12,611 nt of DNA, from positions 1 through 12,611 of the forward strand of contig JAEYQZ010000115.1 in assembly GCA_023409695.1 (NCBI GenBank), given 5' to 3'. Position numbers and translations under genes: made by a program. The notes beneath the pieces were generated by a model. The model searched no databases. It was not told where the DNA came from and saw nothing but the letters and a program-made list of their open reading frames with translations. This DNA comes from Methanobacteriota archaeon. GTDB lineage: Archaea; Methanobacteriota; Methanobacteria; Methanobacteriales; Methanobacteriaceae. Below are positions 1 through 6,503 of the stretch, piece by piece (positions within the stretch are counted from its first letter, which is position 1; each line of letters opens with the position of its first letter).

Positions 1-400
1 TAACTGCACATTTCTTTAAATACCAGAGACATTTTTCGCTCCAGCTGCAGTTTCCACATATCTCTTTCACATCAATGTATGTTTTTAATTTTTTATTTGT
101 AATTTTAAATATTTTTTCTGCTTTAAAAATAGATCCGGGGGTTATATCTAGTTTCTCAAGTACCTTCAGGTCCATTGATACTATTTTATCATTAGATCCC
201 TGGCTCTCTTGACACTTTTTATCTATATTGTAGGGACAGCAAGTACAAATTGAATCATTTCCTGCAATTATTTCTATTTTCTGTTCAGGGAAATTTTGCA
301 GGATTTCAATTATTTCTGCCATATTTTTGCTGAAATCTTCGCTGTATCCGTATCCTTGGAATCCCTGCATGCATAAAAGGTGGTGTGCTCGAATTTTCAT
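1..400 (-). CDS. DUF1284 family cysteine-rich protein, 3' end cut by window edge
   Basis: An open minus-strand frame starts with ATG at 400-398 and is still open at base 1, giving 133 visible residues. The N-terminus reads MKIRAHHLLCMQGFQGYGYS, which matches the RAHHLLC opening I associate with DUF1284 (COG3543), a poorly characterised family thought to bind an iron-sulfur cluster. Nine cysteines are visible: C10, a C52-x-C54-C55 group, C63, then C115-x-x-C118, C124 and C131. This fits metal or Fe-S binding. Family members are about 130-145 residues, so only the last few residues should be missing. The start is set by the conserved N-terminal motif; no strong ribosome site precedes it. It is probably cytosolic, as there is no signal peptide or membrane segment. 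The biological role is unknown. The family call is from remembered motifs; the metal ligand set is inferred. Confidence 0.8.
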   Translation of the reverse strand, partial: MKIRAHHLLCMQGFQGYGYSEDFSKNMAEIIEILQNFPEQKIEIIAGNDSICTCCPYNIDKKCQESQGSNDKIVSMDLKVLEKLDITPGSIFKAEKIFKITNKKLKTYIDVKEICGNCSWSEKCLWYLKKCAV

Positions 401-623
401 TGTATCAAAAATATATAGGGGGTAATAGTTTAAGTAAGTAAGAGGTGTGGATCATTTTTTTGGTAGTAATGGGTTGTTTTAGTAATATAACTTGTTAAAT
501 GTTTTAAATAAATAAAAATAGTTATTTAGTGTTTTAAAAATGAATTAAATGTAGTTTAAATAATTAAAATTGGAATAGAAAATCTAATCCAAATTAGATT
601 CACTAAATCATTTCTGGAGTATA
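401..623. other. AT-rich intergenic region between DUF1284 gene and secreted-protein gene
   Basis: No gene is supported here. The only plus-strand reading frames behind the SD-like AGAGGTG near 441-447 are 9 and 11 codons long. The region should hold the promoter of the minus-strand DUF1284 gene; TATA-like stretches lie at about 409-417 and 428-437, but neither has ideal spacing to the ATG at 400. Its right end carries the hairpin at 581-600. Confidence 0.4.
581..600 (-). terminator. possible hairpin terminator downstream of the secreted-protein gene
   Basis: A perfect 8-bp inverted repeat, AATCTAAT and ATTAGATT, is separated by a 4-base loop. It lies 23 bases past the stop codon of the minus-strand gene ending at 624. 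On the minus strand it is followed by a T-rich but mixed stretch, not a clean T-run. The stem is AT-rich and weak, so it could also be chance in this AT-rich DNA. Confidence 0.35.
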
Positions 624-1004
624 TTATATAAAATTTTTGCGGTATTTTTTATAATAACTCACTGCAGATCTTTTAGTGTAAACTTTATAAGAATATTTAT
701 AACCAATAGAGTCTGTATATGTTATTTTTAGCTTTGTTTTACTTATTTTTTTGAAATCATATTTATACCAGCTGCAGTAATTGTATTCTGGATTATCATA
801 GCTCACGCTTTTATAAGTTTCTTTCATTATGACATGATTACTGCCGTATGAATATGCTTTCAATGATAATTTTCCGTATCCATATTCATCACTGAAATAT
901 GTTTTACTTTTGCTGTCTATTAATTTAGCAGCGGATACTCCCTGTATAGACATTACAAAGCATACAATTAAAAGTACTGCCATTAATCCCCTTTTATAAT
1001 TCAA
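624..1004 (-). CDS. small secreted Tyr/Lys-rich protein, unknown function
   Basis: The predicted precursor has 126 residues. I start it at the TTG at 1004-1002 because AGAGGTG (1010-1016) lies five bases upstream and is a strong match to the archaeal anti-SD; a TTG 11 codons earlier has no ribosome site. The N-terminus MNYKRG is basic, followed by a hydrophobic core LMAVLLIVCFVMSIQ and a likely cleavage after V-S-A, so it is a Sec-type exported protein. The mature part, about 100 residues, is unusual: about 19 tyrosines, many lysines and serines, a single cysteine, and YGYG, YSYG and YKYS motifs suggesting beta-strand repeats. There is no membrane anchor after the signal, so it would be released or bound to the envelope. 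I do not recognise a family. It appears monocistronic, between bioY and the DUF1284 gene on the same strand. Confidence 0.72.
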   Translation of the reverse strand: MNYKRGLMAVLLIVCFVMSIQGVSAAKLIDSKSKTYFSDEYGYGKLSLKAYSYGSNHVIMKETYKSVSYDNPEYNYCSWYKYDFKKISKTKLKITYTDSIGYKYSYKVYTKRSAVSYYKKYRKNFI

Positions 1005-1009
1005 TTTAA

Positions 1010-1016
1010 CACCTCT
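1010..1016 (-). promoter_or_regulatory. ribosome binding site deciding the TTG start of the secreted protein
   Basis: The minus strand reads AGAGGTG, five bases before the TTG at 1004-1002. It matches the core of the archaeal SD consensus (GGAGGTGATC) and excludes the longer start at 1037. Confidence 0.7.
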
Positions 1017-1266
1017 TATTTTAATAGAAGTTATCAATCTACATAATACAGTATGATTAATTTCTATATAAATGTTTAGTGTTATTAGATCAACTAATTT
1101 TATAAAAAAGAAATATTGAGTGTTAATATACTTATTTACTCCTAAATTCCAAAAATAATCCTCATAAAAATATTATTAGCAAAATTTGCATAATTTCAAT
1201 GGTTAAATAATATTTATTTGAGATAAAATCAGTCTAATGAATATAAAATAAAAAATAGTTAAATTA

Positions 1267-1287
1267 GAGAGTATTTAGAATATTCTC
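1267..1287 (-). terminator. hairpin plus T-rich tail at the bioY stop codon
   Basis: On the minus strand GAGAATATT and AATACTCTC can pair over 9 positions with one mismatch and a three-base loop. The hairpin includes the bioY stop codon (1275-1277). A T-rich stretch with a run of six T follows at about 1240-1258. Hairpin and T-tract together look like a transcription terminator, although archaea often need only the T-tract. Confidence 0.5.
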
Positions 1288-1937
1288 CAATTTGCAGCTT
1301 CTTTAATATCTACTTCTTCACCAAATGCTTCTTTAGGTGTTATTGCTTTAGTTAATGCTGCTGCTCCTCCAATCTTCATTAAGTCGCCGATAACGAATGG
1401 AAGAACTCCCATTGCAAGTAAACTCCATAGAGTTGGTTGTGCACCGTTTGCAGTCATCCATAGGCTTAAACCTATTACACCTGGAACATATAACATGATG
1501 AAGTTTGCAGTGAACATCAATCCAAGCATAGATGTAAAGCTTCTTGCTCTGATATATTTATCAGTAAAATGACCGAGGAATAAGGACATAATAATAAATC
1601 CAATAAGATATCCTCCGCTTGCACATAAAATTGCCTCAAAGCCTCCTGACATTCCAGCAAACCATGGAACTCCAATTAAGCCTATTGCAACATATAGGGC
1701 TTGGCTAATTCCTCCCCAGTACCTACCAAGGATAATTCCTGCCATTAACACTGCAAAGGTCTGTCCTGTTACAGGTACAGGTGTCCATGGGAGAGGTATT
1801 ATTATTTGCGCTGAGATCCCTGTAATGCATGCCATTACCAAAGCTAAGACTGTTTTATTTATAAATGAAGAGTCATGGCGCCATTTAAAGAAGTCGTACC
1901 TCTTTTCGAAATAACTATTAACCATAGGTGTTTGCAT
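1275..1937 (-). CDS. bioY: biotin transporter substrate-binding subunit BioY
   Basis: This 220-residue integral membrane protein is the S-component of an energy-coupling factor (ECF) biotin transporter. It binds biotin in the membrane and, in the family, works with a shared EcfAAT energising module or slowly alone. The BioY signature is at residues 48-76: IPLPWTPVPVTGQTF, then a hydrophobic stretch and GRYWGG. About six hydrophobic segments follow an N-terminal cytosolic tail of roughly 25 residues. The ATG at 1937-1935 is chosen because TAGGAGG (1944-1950) sits seven bases upstream; an ATG eight codons earlier would put this ribosome site inside the gene. No EcfA or EcfT gene lies next to it, so the energising module must be elsewhere or absent. 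Family length (about 180-220) fits. The context suggests a single-gene transcript, possibly controlled by the palindrome at its TATA box. Confidence 0.93.
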   Translation of the reverse strand: MQTPMVNSYFEKRYDFFKWRHDSSFINKTVLALVMACITGISAQIIIPLPWTPVPVTGQTFAVLMAGIILGRYWGGISQALYVAIGLIGVPWFAGMSGGFEAILCASGGYLIGFIIMSLFLGHFTDKYIRARSFTSMLGLMFTANFIMLYVPGVIGLSLWMTANGAQPTLWSLLAMGVLPFVIGDLMKIGGAAALTKAITPKEAFGEEVDIKEAANWRIF

Positions 1938-1943
1938 TATTTG

Positions 1944-1950
1944 CCTCCTA
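1944..1950 (-). promoter_or_regulatory. ribosome binding site setting the bioY start
   Basis: TAGGAGG on the minus strand, seven bases before the ATG at 1937. It favours a start eight codons downstream of the longest possible reading frame. Confidence 0.8.
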
Positions 1951-1968
1951 ATAAGTATCATTGCTAAA

Positions 1969-1991
1969 AAATATCATAATTGATATTTAAG
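1969..1991 (-). promoter_or_regulatory. bioY promoter with palindromic operator candidate over the TATA box
   Basis: AAATATCA (1969-1976) and TGATATTT (1981-1988) form a perfect 8-bp inverted repeat with a 4-base spacer. On the minus strand a TATA-like TTAAATAT occupies about 1984-1991, so initiation would fall near 1960-1965 and give a leader of about 25 bases containing the ribosome site. A dyad over the TATA box is the usual place for an archaeal repressor to act. A biotin-responsive regulator such as BirA is a natural guess, but I do not recognise the site; the DNA is AT-rich and chance is possible. Confidence 0.4.
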
Positions 1992-2517
1992 CATATTCTA
2001 CACAAAGTTCTTTAAATTGTGTGAGCGTCAAAAAATACTGATTAAAAAATCGTGTATATTGTATATCAAAGTGAATAATACTCTCTAAATGAGTATTTTA
2101 TCCTATTATTGATTAGATTTAAATATTATAAATACTTTGTTTTCACATTCTGGTATTCTATGTAATAATGTGTTGAACTAAATTAGAAAAATGGGTATTC
2201 ACTGCTATAAAATAATTTCTAAAATGATTTTATTGGTTTTATAATCAGTTATGGTGATTTATTATAAAAATAAAGGATATAATATGGTTAATTAGAGTAA
2301 TATATGTGATCCTTTTTTTTAATGGAATATGAAAACTGATTAAATTGGTGTTATGTTTTTTAGTATTCATAATAATCCGAATTAAAAGAAAATATATTGA
2401 TATAATGCTATACAAATTAAAGAAAAGTTATATAAATTAATATTACAAAAACAAGTTTATATGACTAATATTCACTTTTGTTATTTAATAAAATTTAAAT
2501 TTCGGGGCGTCTGAGAA

Positions 2518-4710
2518 ATGAATATATATGCGTTAGCATCGCTTTTATCATCTATTTTATGTATTTTTCTTGCTAATTTTATCTATTATAAAAATACCAA
2601 AAGCAGGTTAAATCAACTAACTGCATTAATGTGTTTTACACTTGCTTATTTATTGTTTCTTGAATTTGGATACCGGCAGGCAGAAACGTATTATATGGCT
2701 AATTTATGGTACACTGCTAGTTTTATATGGACTGTGGCAGCATCCCTCATATTACATGTAGTTTTAGTTGCCACTGACAGGTTAAATTCTGAAAACAGAG
2801 TGAAAATTCTTTCTTTGATATATGCCCCATCTATTCTTTTTTCAATTTATTTCATTTACTCTAATTTAACATCGGTGAATATGATTAAAGAGTACTGGGG
2901 GTGGACATATTCTGTACAACTTAATCCCTGGCTTTTTAATTTAAGTAATCTATGGATAACAATACTTATAACCACAGCAATAGTTCTGGCTTATTTACAC
3001 TACAGGGAATCAGATAATAGGGAAAAGAAACTGGATAAATATATTATTGTGGGATTATCTTTTACTATGGCGATAGGTATATCTACGGATGTTCTTTCCT
3101 CATTTTCCATTAAAATTCCTGAAATATTTTATACAGCAGCTGCTTTAGGCATAGCGCTGGTATGTTATGGAATTGTAAAATACAGAATTCCTCAATTAAC
3201 TCCTTCTATGGCTGCTGATGAAATAGTTTCTGCAATGTCTAATTTTTCAGTGCTAATAGACCGGGAAAATAAAATTAAAAATATTAACAAGGTAGGATTA
3301 GACTTATTAGGTTATGGGAAATCAGAAATTTATGGAAAAGATATGAAAACGATATTTTCTGAGGATTTAAACGTATTTAAAGTATATAAAGCTACAGAAA
3401 GCTATATTTCGAATTTTGAGACAATCATGAAGGCTAAAGATGGAAGTTCTATACCTGTTCTCATGTCTATAGCTCCAATTAATTACAGTTCACAAAAATT
3501 AGGCATATTATGTGTTGGTAGTGATATAACAAAGCTTAGAAGGAAAGAATCACATAAAAATCTGTTAACTCAGCAAATAATTCAAAGACAGGAAACATTG
3601 CTGGAATTGTCTCAAAAAGATTTATCTAAAATGCCTGAAGGATTGCAAAAGATCACTGAGGCGTCTTTTAAAACACTTGGCGTTGATCAGGTGAGTATAT
3701 GGTTATTTGATCCAGCTAAAACAAAAATCATTTGTCAGGATTGTTATAATGGTAAAACTCATGAAGATGGATTAGTTTTGGAAGCATCGAAATATCCTCG
3801 TTATTTTGAAGCTATGAGAAGATTTCATAATATAACTGCTTCTAATGCACAGGGTTATTATTATACTTCTGAATTAAATGAAGCTTATTTCAAGCCTAAT
3901 GGTATTTGTTCATTGATGGATGTTCCCATATGGCTTGAAGGGGAATTAGTAGGAGTACTTTGTCATGAAACATTCAAAAATAGACACTGGAAATTTGAGG
4001 AGCAGGATTTTGTATCTTCACTTGCAAATTTAATATCTTTAGGACTAGAGGCCTCTAAACGTAAAAAAGCAGAGGAAGATCTTAAAGCTTCACTTAAGGA
4101 AAAAGAAATTCTCATGAAGGAAATCCATCACCGTGCAAAAAACAATTTAACAATTATATCTAGCCTGTTAAATCTGCAGTCCCGCCATATCAACGATAAA
4201 GAAGCGTTAGGTGTTTTTAAAGAAAGCCAGAATAGGGCTAGATCTATGGCATTAATCCACGAGAAGCTTTACCGGTCGGATGATTTAAGGAAAATCGATT
4301 TTGGTGAATATATTAGGAGCTTAACTATAGAACTGTTCAATTCTTACAGAGCATCTCAAGGAATTGAATTAGATATAGATATAGCTAATATAGATTTAGA
4401 TATTAACACGGCAGTTCCTTTAGCTTTAATTGTAAATGAAATTGTAACTAACAGCCTGAAATACGCGTTTCCTGATAAAAAAACAGGTAATGTCTCAGTA
4501 CACTTTGCTCAAAATGATGGTGGGCTACAGTTAATTGTGGAAGATAATGGTATAGGATTTCCAGACGATTTAGATTTTAGAAATACCAATTCATTAGGTA
4601 TGCAGCTTGTAACCAGTTTAACTGATCAAATAAAAGGTAATATTAAGCTGGAGAGGAATGAGGGTACCAAATTCATCATTAATTTTAAAGAAAAGCTTTA
4701 CAATAACTGA
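2518..4710 (+). CDS. membrane sensor histidine kinase, 7TM-PAS-GAF-HisKA_2-HATPase
   Basis: A 730-residue signal-transducing kinase. Seven hydrophobic segments cover residues 3-24, 32-50, 61-85, 97-115, 140-161, 175-196 and 201-221, the layout of the N-terminal 7TM module common in methanogen kinases. A PAS domain spans about 229-345 and a GAF domain about 358-513; both may bind small ligands or cofactors. A charged helix leads to the H-box EIHHRAKNN (535-543). H538, just before R, aligns with the phospho-acceptor of the HisKA_2/HWE class. The ATPase domain shows the N-box (N640, E641, N645) and G1 box D676-x-G678-x-G680, then LGMQLV, so catalysis looks intact. No response regulator lies in the window, so the kinase is an orphan here and its signal is unknown. 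The start follows a weak ribosome site (CTGAG), and upstream promoter spacing is uncertain. Confidence 0.92.
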   Translation: MNIYALASLLSSILCIFLANFIYYKNTKSRLNQLTALMCFTLAYLLFLEFGYRQAETYYMANLWYTASFIWTVAASLILHVVLVATDRLNSENRVKILSLIYAPSILFSIYFIYSNLTSVNMIKEYWGWTYSVQLNPWLFNLSNLWITILITTAIVLAYLHYRESDNREKKLDKYIIVGLSFTMAIGISTDVLSSFSIKIPEIFYTAAALGIALVCYGIVKYRIPQLTPSMAADEIVSAMSNFSVLIDRENKIKNINKVGLDLLGYGKSEIYGKDMKTIFSEDLNVFKVYKATESYISNFETIMKAKDGSSIPVLMSIAPINYSSQKLGILCVGSDITKLRRKESHKNLLTQQIIQRQETLLELSQKDLSKMPEGLQKITEASFKTLGVDQVSIWLFDPAKTKIICQDCYNGKTHEDGLVLEASKYPRYFEAMRRFHNITASNAQGYYYTSELNEAYFKPNGICSLMDVPIWLEGELVGVLCHETFKNRHWKFEEQDFVSSLANLISLGLEASKRKKAEEDLKASLKEKEILMKEIHHRAKNNLTIISSLLNLQSRHINDKEALGVFKESQNRARSMALIHEKLYRSDDLRKIDFGEYIRSLTIELFNSYRASQGIELDIDIANIDLDINTAVPLALIVNEIVTNSLKYAFPDKKTGNVSVHFAQNDGGLQLIVEDNGIGFPDDLDFRNTNSLGMQLVTSLTDQIKGNIKLERNEGTKFIINFKEKLYNN

Positions 4711-4760
4711 ATTTTTATTTTAAATATTTTTAAATTGAATTTTAATTGGAGAAATTTAAC

Positions 4761-4883
4761 TTGAAACGCTGTAAAAATTGCTGGACTGATAATCCCGACA
4801 CCGCTGAACGTTGTCAAAAGTGTGGAAGGGCTTTAGATGAAACATGGTGGAAGAACAAGAAATTCAGCTTATCTCTAGGTTAA
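4761..4883 (+). CDS. 40-residue zinc-ribbon miniprotein, TTG start
   Basis: This short frame begins with TTG at 4761 behind GGAG (4748-4751) and ends TAA at 4881-4883. It encodes MKRCKNCWTDNPDTAERCQK followed by CGRALDETWWKNKKFSLSLG. Two CxxC pairs (C4/C7 and C18/C21) separated by ten residues form a complete single zinc ribbon of the kind found at the N-terminus of many archaeal membrane or regulatory proteins. Here nothing follows it except a short basic tail with two tryptophans. It lies 50 bases after the sensor kinase on the same strand and may be co-transcribed. It ends 12 bases before the convergent stop of the DUF523 gene. It could be a free-standing miniprotein or the remnant of a longer zinc-ribbon protein. 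The motif is seen directly; expression and function are inferred. Confidence 0.6.
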   Translation: MKRCKNCWTDNPDTAERCQKCGRALDETWWKNKKFSLSLG

Positions 4884-4895
4884 TCCTCTGTAAGT

Positions 4896-5843
4896 TCATA
4901 CCACAGTAATCGGAATCAATTCTTCGGGATAAGGCTCAAAGAAGGTTTGGTCCATTAAATATTCATTATTAAAACGGATTATCCATGATTTTAAAATATT
5001 TAAACATACAAACAATGGAAAAATGCCGTTTCTATATTTTTCTACAGAATCTAAAAAGAAAGCTTTCTCATCATGTGTTAGTTCTTTACTAAAGTAACCT
5101 AAAGCATGCATTAAAACATTAATATTGGCTGTATTTTGTGGAGGATCTAAAATACTATCATAGAAAACATTTTGATATTTCGAAATTAGATCATCAAATG
5201 TTCTTTTATCAGGGTTACCAATTATCCTTCCCATTTTTCTCGTATTTTCTTGATTATGGGCCATTAAAAGCATTTTATTATGTGAATGGAACTTAATAAG
5301 CTCATTAAGGCTTCTGGATTTTTTTACTTCTCGAAAATCGGCTAATATGTATAATTTGGTTAAAAAGTTTTCTCTTATTTTAAGATTTCTAAGACGGCCC
5401 TCATCTTCAATAGCAAGATATGGGAATCTTTCTAAAACTGCATTTCCAAAAAATCCCGCCCTACTTTTTGTTCTTGAATTTCCAAAACCCTGATAAACCT
5501 TAACTGCTTTAATTCCGCATGAAGGAGATCTATTCTTTAAAATAAAGCCCTCAATGTTATCTATTTTATCCAGATATTCATCAATAAATTTTTTCATTTT
5601 ATCTGTTAAATCAAGTCCCGTCGCTGGCTGATAAAGTCTTAATTCGCCTTCAACCTCAATAATTCTTATTGGATCTCTGGGTATTCCAAGACCTATTTCA
5701 ACTTCGGGGCATACTGGGTAAAAATCAACGTAGTCTTTAAGTTTTTCAACAAAATCACTTTTAATTATAAGTCCATTGTATCTACAGGCTTCAAAGCCTA
5801 TACATTTACTTATAATTATTCTGGGTTTTACAAATTCTCTCAA
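4896..5843 (-). CDS. DUF523-DUF1722 protein (YbgA-like, TudS-related)
   Basis: The protein has 315 residues in two domains. The N-terminal half is DUF523 (residues about 7-150): ISKCIGFEACRYNG (11-24), PVCPEVEIGLGIPR (43-56) and SPSCG (106-110) supply cysteines C14, C20, C45 and C109. In the DUF523 family, thiouracil desulfidase TudS uses such cysteines to hold a [4Fe-4S] cluster. The C-terminal half is DUF1722 (about 165-315), opening with FHSHNKMLLMAHNQ and close to E. coli YbgA. I take the TTG at 5843-5841 as start because GAAGGT (5850-5855) is six bases upstream and the family begins just before the KPRIIISKC strand. A longer frame reaches back to 6029 but overlaps tspO and encodes no family sequence. 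It lies 50 bases after tspO on the same strand. Substrate is unknown; sulfur removal from a thio-base or another Fe-S reaction is inference. Confidence 0.85.
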   Translation of the reverse strand: MREFVKPRIIISKCIGFEACRYNGLIIKSDFVEKLKDYVDFYPVCPEVEIGLGIPRDPIRIIEVEGELRLYQPATGLDLTDKMKKFIDEYLDKIDNIEGFILKNRSPSCGIKAVKVYQGFGNSRTKSRAGFFGNAVLERFPYLAIEDEGRLRNLKIRENFLTKLYILADFREVKKSRSLNELIKFHSHNKMLLMAHNQENTRKMGRIIGNPDKRTFDDLISKYQNVFYDSILDPPQNTANINVLMHALGYFSKELTHDEKAFFLDSVEKYRNGIFPLFVCLNILKSWIIRFNNEYLMDQTFFEPYPEELIPITVV

Positions 5844-5849
5844 AATATA

Positions 5850-5855
5850 ACCTTC
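5850..5855 (-). promoter_or_regulatory. ribosome binding site deciding the TTG start of the DUF523 protein
   Basis: GAAGGT on the minus strand, six bases before TTG 5843-5841. It supports the short start over an upstream frame that would overlap tspO by 136 bases. Confidence 0.55.
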
Positions 5856-5874
5856 ATTAGTTTGGATACAAAAT

Positions 5875-5882
5875 AAAAAAAA
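5875..5882 (-). terminator. T8 tract after tspO, possible partial terminator
   Basis: The minus strand has eight consecutive T, then ATTTTG, in the 50-base gap after tspO. Archaeal polymerase can stop at U-runs without a hairpin, so this may reduce read-through into the DUF523 gene. No stem precedes it. Confidence 0.3.
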
Positions 5883-5893
5883 TTGAAGTATTT

Positions 5894-6382
5894 TTAGATA
5901 TTTAAAAGGTAAACAGTGTAAGTCAGGTAGGAAGCAATAGTTACCCATATTATGTATGGTAAAAGGAGTATTCCTGCGGGTTTGGATATTCTGTAAAATG
6001 CAATGATTGTTGCAAGTATCGCTATCCATAAAAATACTATTTCAATTAATCCGCCAAGTAAAGACTGCAGTCCAAAGAATATAACTGACCATAAAACGTT
6101 TAAAACAAGCTGTACTGCGAAAATAATGACTGCTATTTTAACATCTCTTCTCCAAAGGCCTTGACGCCATACAAGGAAGAGTGCAATACCCATCAATATA
6201 AAAAGAGTTGTCCATATTGGTGCAAATGCCCAGTTAGGGGGTGCCCAGGCGGGTTTTGCAAGGGCAGTAAACCATGTTGGTATAGAAGACATGGTGGCGA
6301 TGGAACCTATAAAACCTGCAATTAAAGGAATTAATATGGATACCACCAGTTTTAAGATTTCTGATTTTTTAAGGCTTTCCAT
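5894..6382 (-). CDS. tspO: TspO/MBR family tryptophan-rich sensory protein
   Basis: A 162-residue, five-helix membrane protein of the translocator protein (TSPO/peripheral benzodiazepine receptor) family. Members bind porphyrins and other tetrapyrroles and, in bacteria, modulate photosystem or stress gene expression. The sequence shows KPAWAPPNWAFAPIWTTLF (43-61), containing the WAPPNW core at 46-51, then LNVLWSVIFFGL (94-105) and a C-terminal helix ending TYTVYLLNI. Hydrophobic segments lie at about 10-30, 54-72, 81-103, 107-129 and 134-160, matching the family length of about 160. AAAGGAG (6391-6397) lies eight bases before the ATG. It precedes the DUF523-DUF1722 gene by 50 bases, suggesting a two-gene unit. 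A TATA-like stretch near 6418-6427 could drive it. A ligand in a methanogen is not shown; coenzyme F430, corrinoid or haem precursors are plausible tetrapyrroles. Confidence 0.95.
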   Translation of the reverse strand: MESLKKSEILKLVVSILIPLIAGFIGSIATMSSIPTWFTALAKPAWAPPNWAFAPIWTTLFILMGIALFLVWRQGLWRRDVKIAVIIFAVQLVLNVLWSVIFFGLQSLLGGLIEIVFLWIAILATIIAFYRISKPAGILLLPYIIWVTIASYLTYTVYLLNI

Positions 6383-6503
6383 TAATGATGCTCCTTTAAA
6401 TTTTAATTAATTATCAATAAGTATATTGTTTTTAATAATACATAGTTTTTACGGTTTTATGGGTATACATTTTTGAATAGGCATGGAAAAATGAAATTTA
6501 AAT

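Larger units (their letters stand above)
1938..2517. other. 580-base AT-rich intergenic region between divergent bioY and sensor kinase genes
   Basis: The left end holds the bioY leader, promoter and palindrome. The right end must hold the promoter of the kinase gene; TATA-like TTATTTAATAAA lies near 2481-2493. Between them I find no supported gene. A 7-bp inverted repeat (AATACTC, GAGTATT; 2077-2097) and an eight-T run near 2312-2319 are visible. A 31-codon frame starting TTG near 2345 lacks a ribosome site and looks random. No tRNA, riboswitch or ncRNA was recognised, although the length leaves room for a small RNA. Confidence 0.45.

Noticed and set aside
441..500. SD-like AGAGGTG followed by tiny plus-strand frames
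   Set aside because: Frames are only 9 and 11 codons; no conserved feature.
1264..2088. 12-bp inverted copies TTAGAGAGTATT (1264-1275) and AATACTCTCTAA (2077-2088) on either side of bioY, considered as ends of a mobile element
   Set aside because: Several chance 12-mer pairs are expected in a window of this size and base bias; there is no transposase or target duplication.
2345..2440. 31-codon TTG-started frame with a hydrophobic N-terminus
   Set aside because: No ribosome site and composition expected of random AT-rich DNA.
5844..6029. 62-codon N-terminal extension of the DUF523 frame overlapping tspO
   Set aside because: It is mostly antiframe sequence of tspO, has no family match, and the TTG at 5843 has a proper ribosome site.
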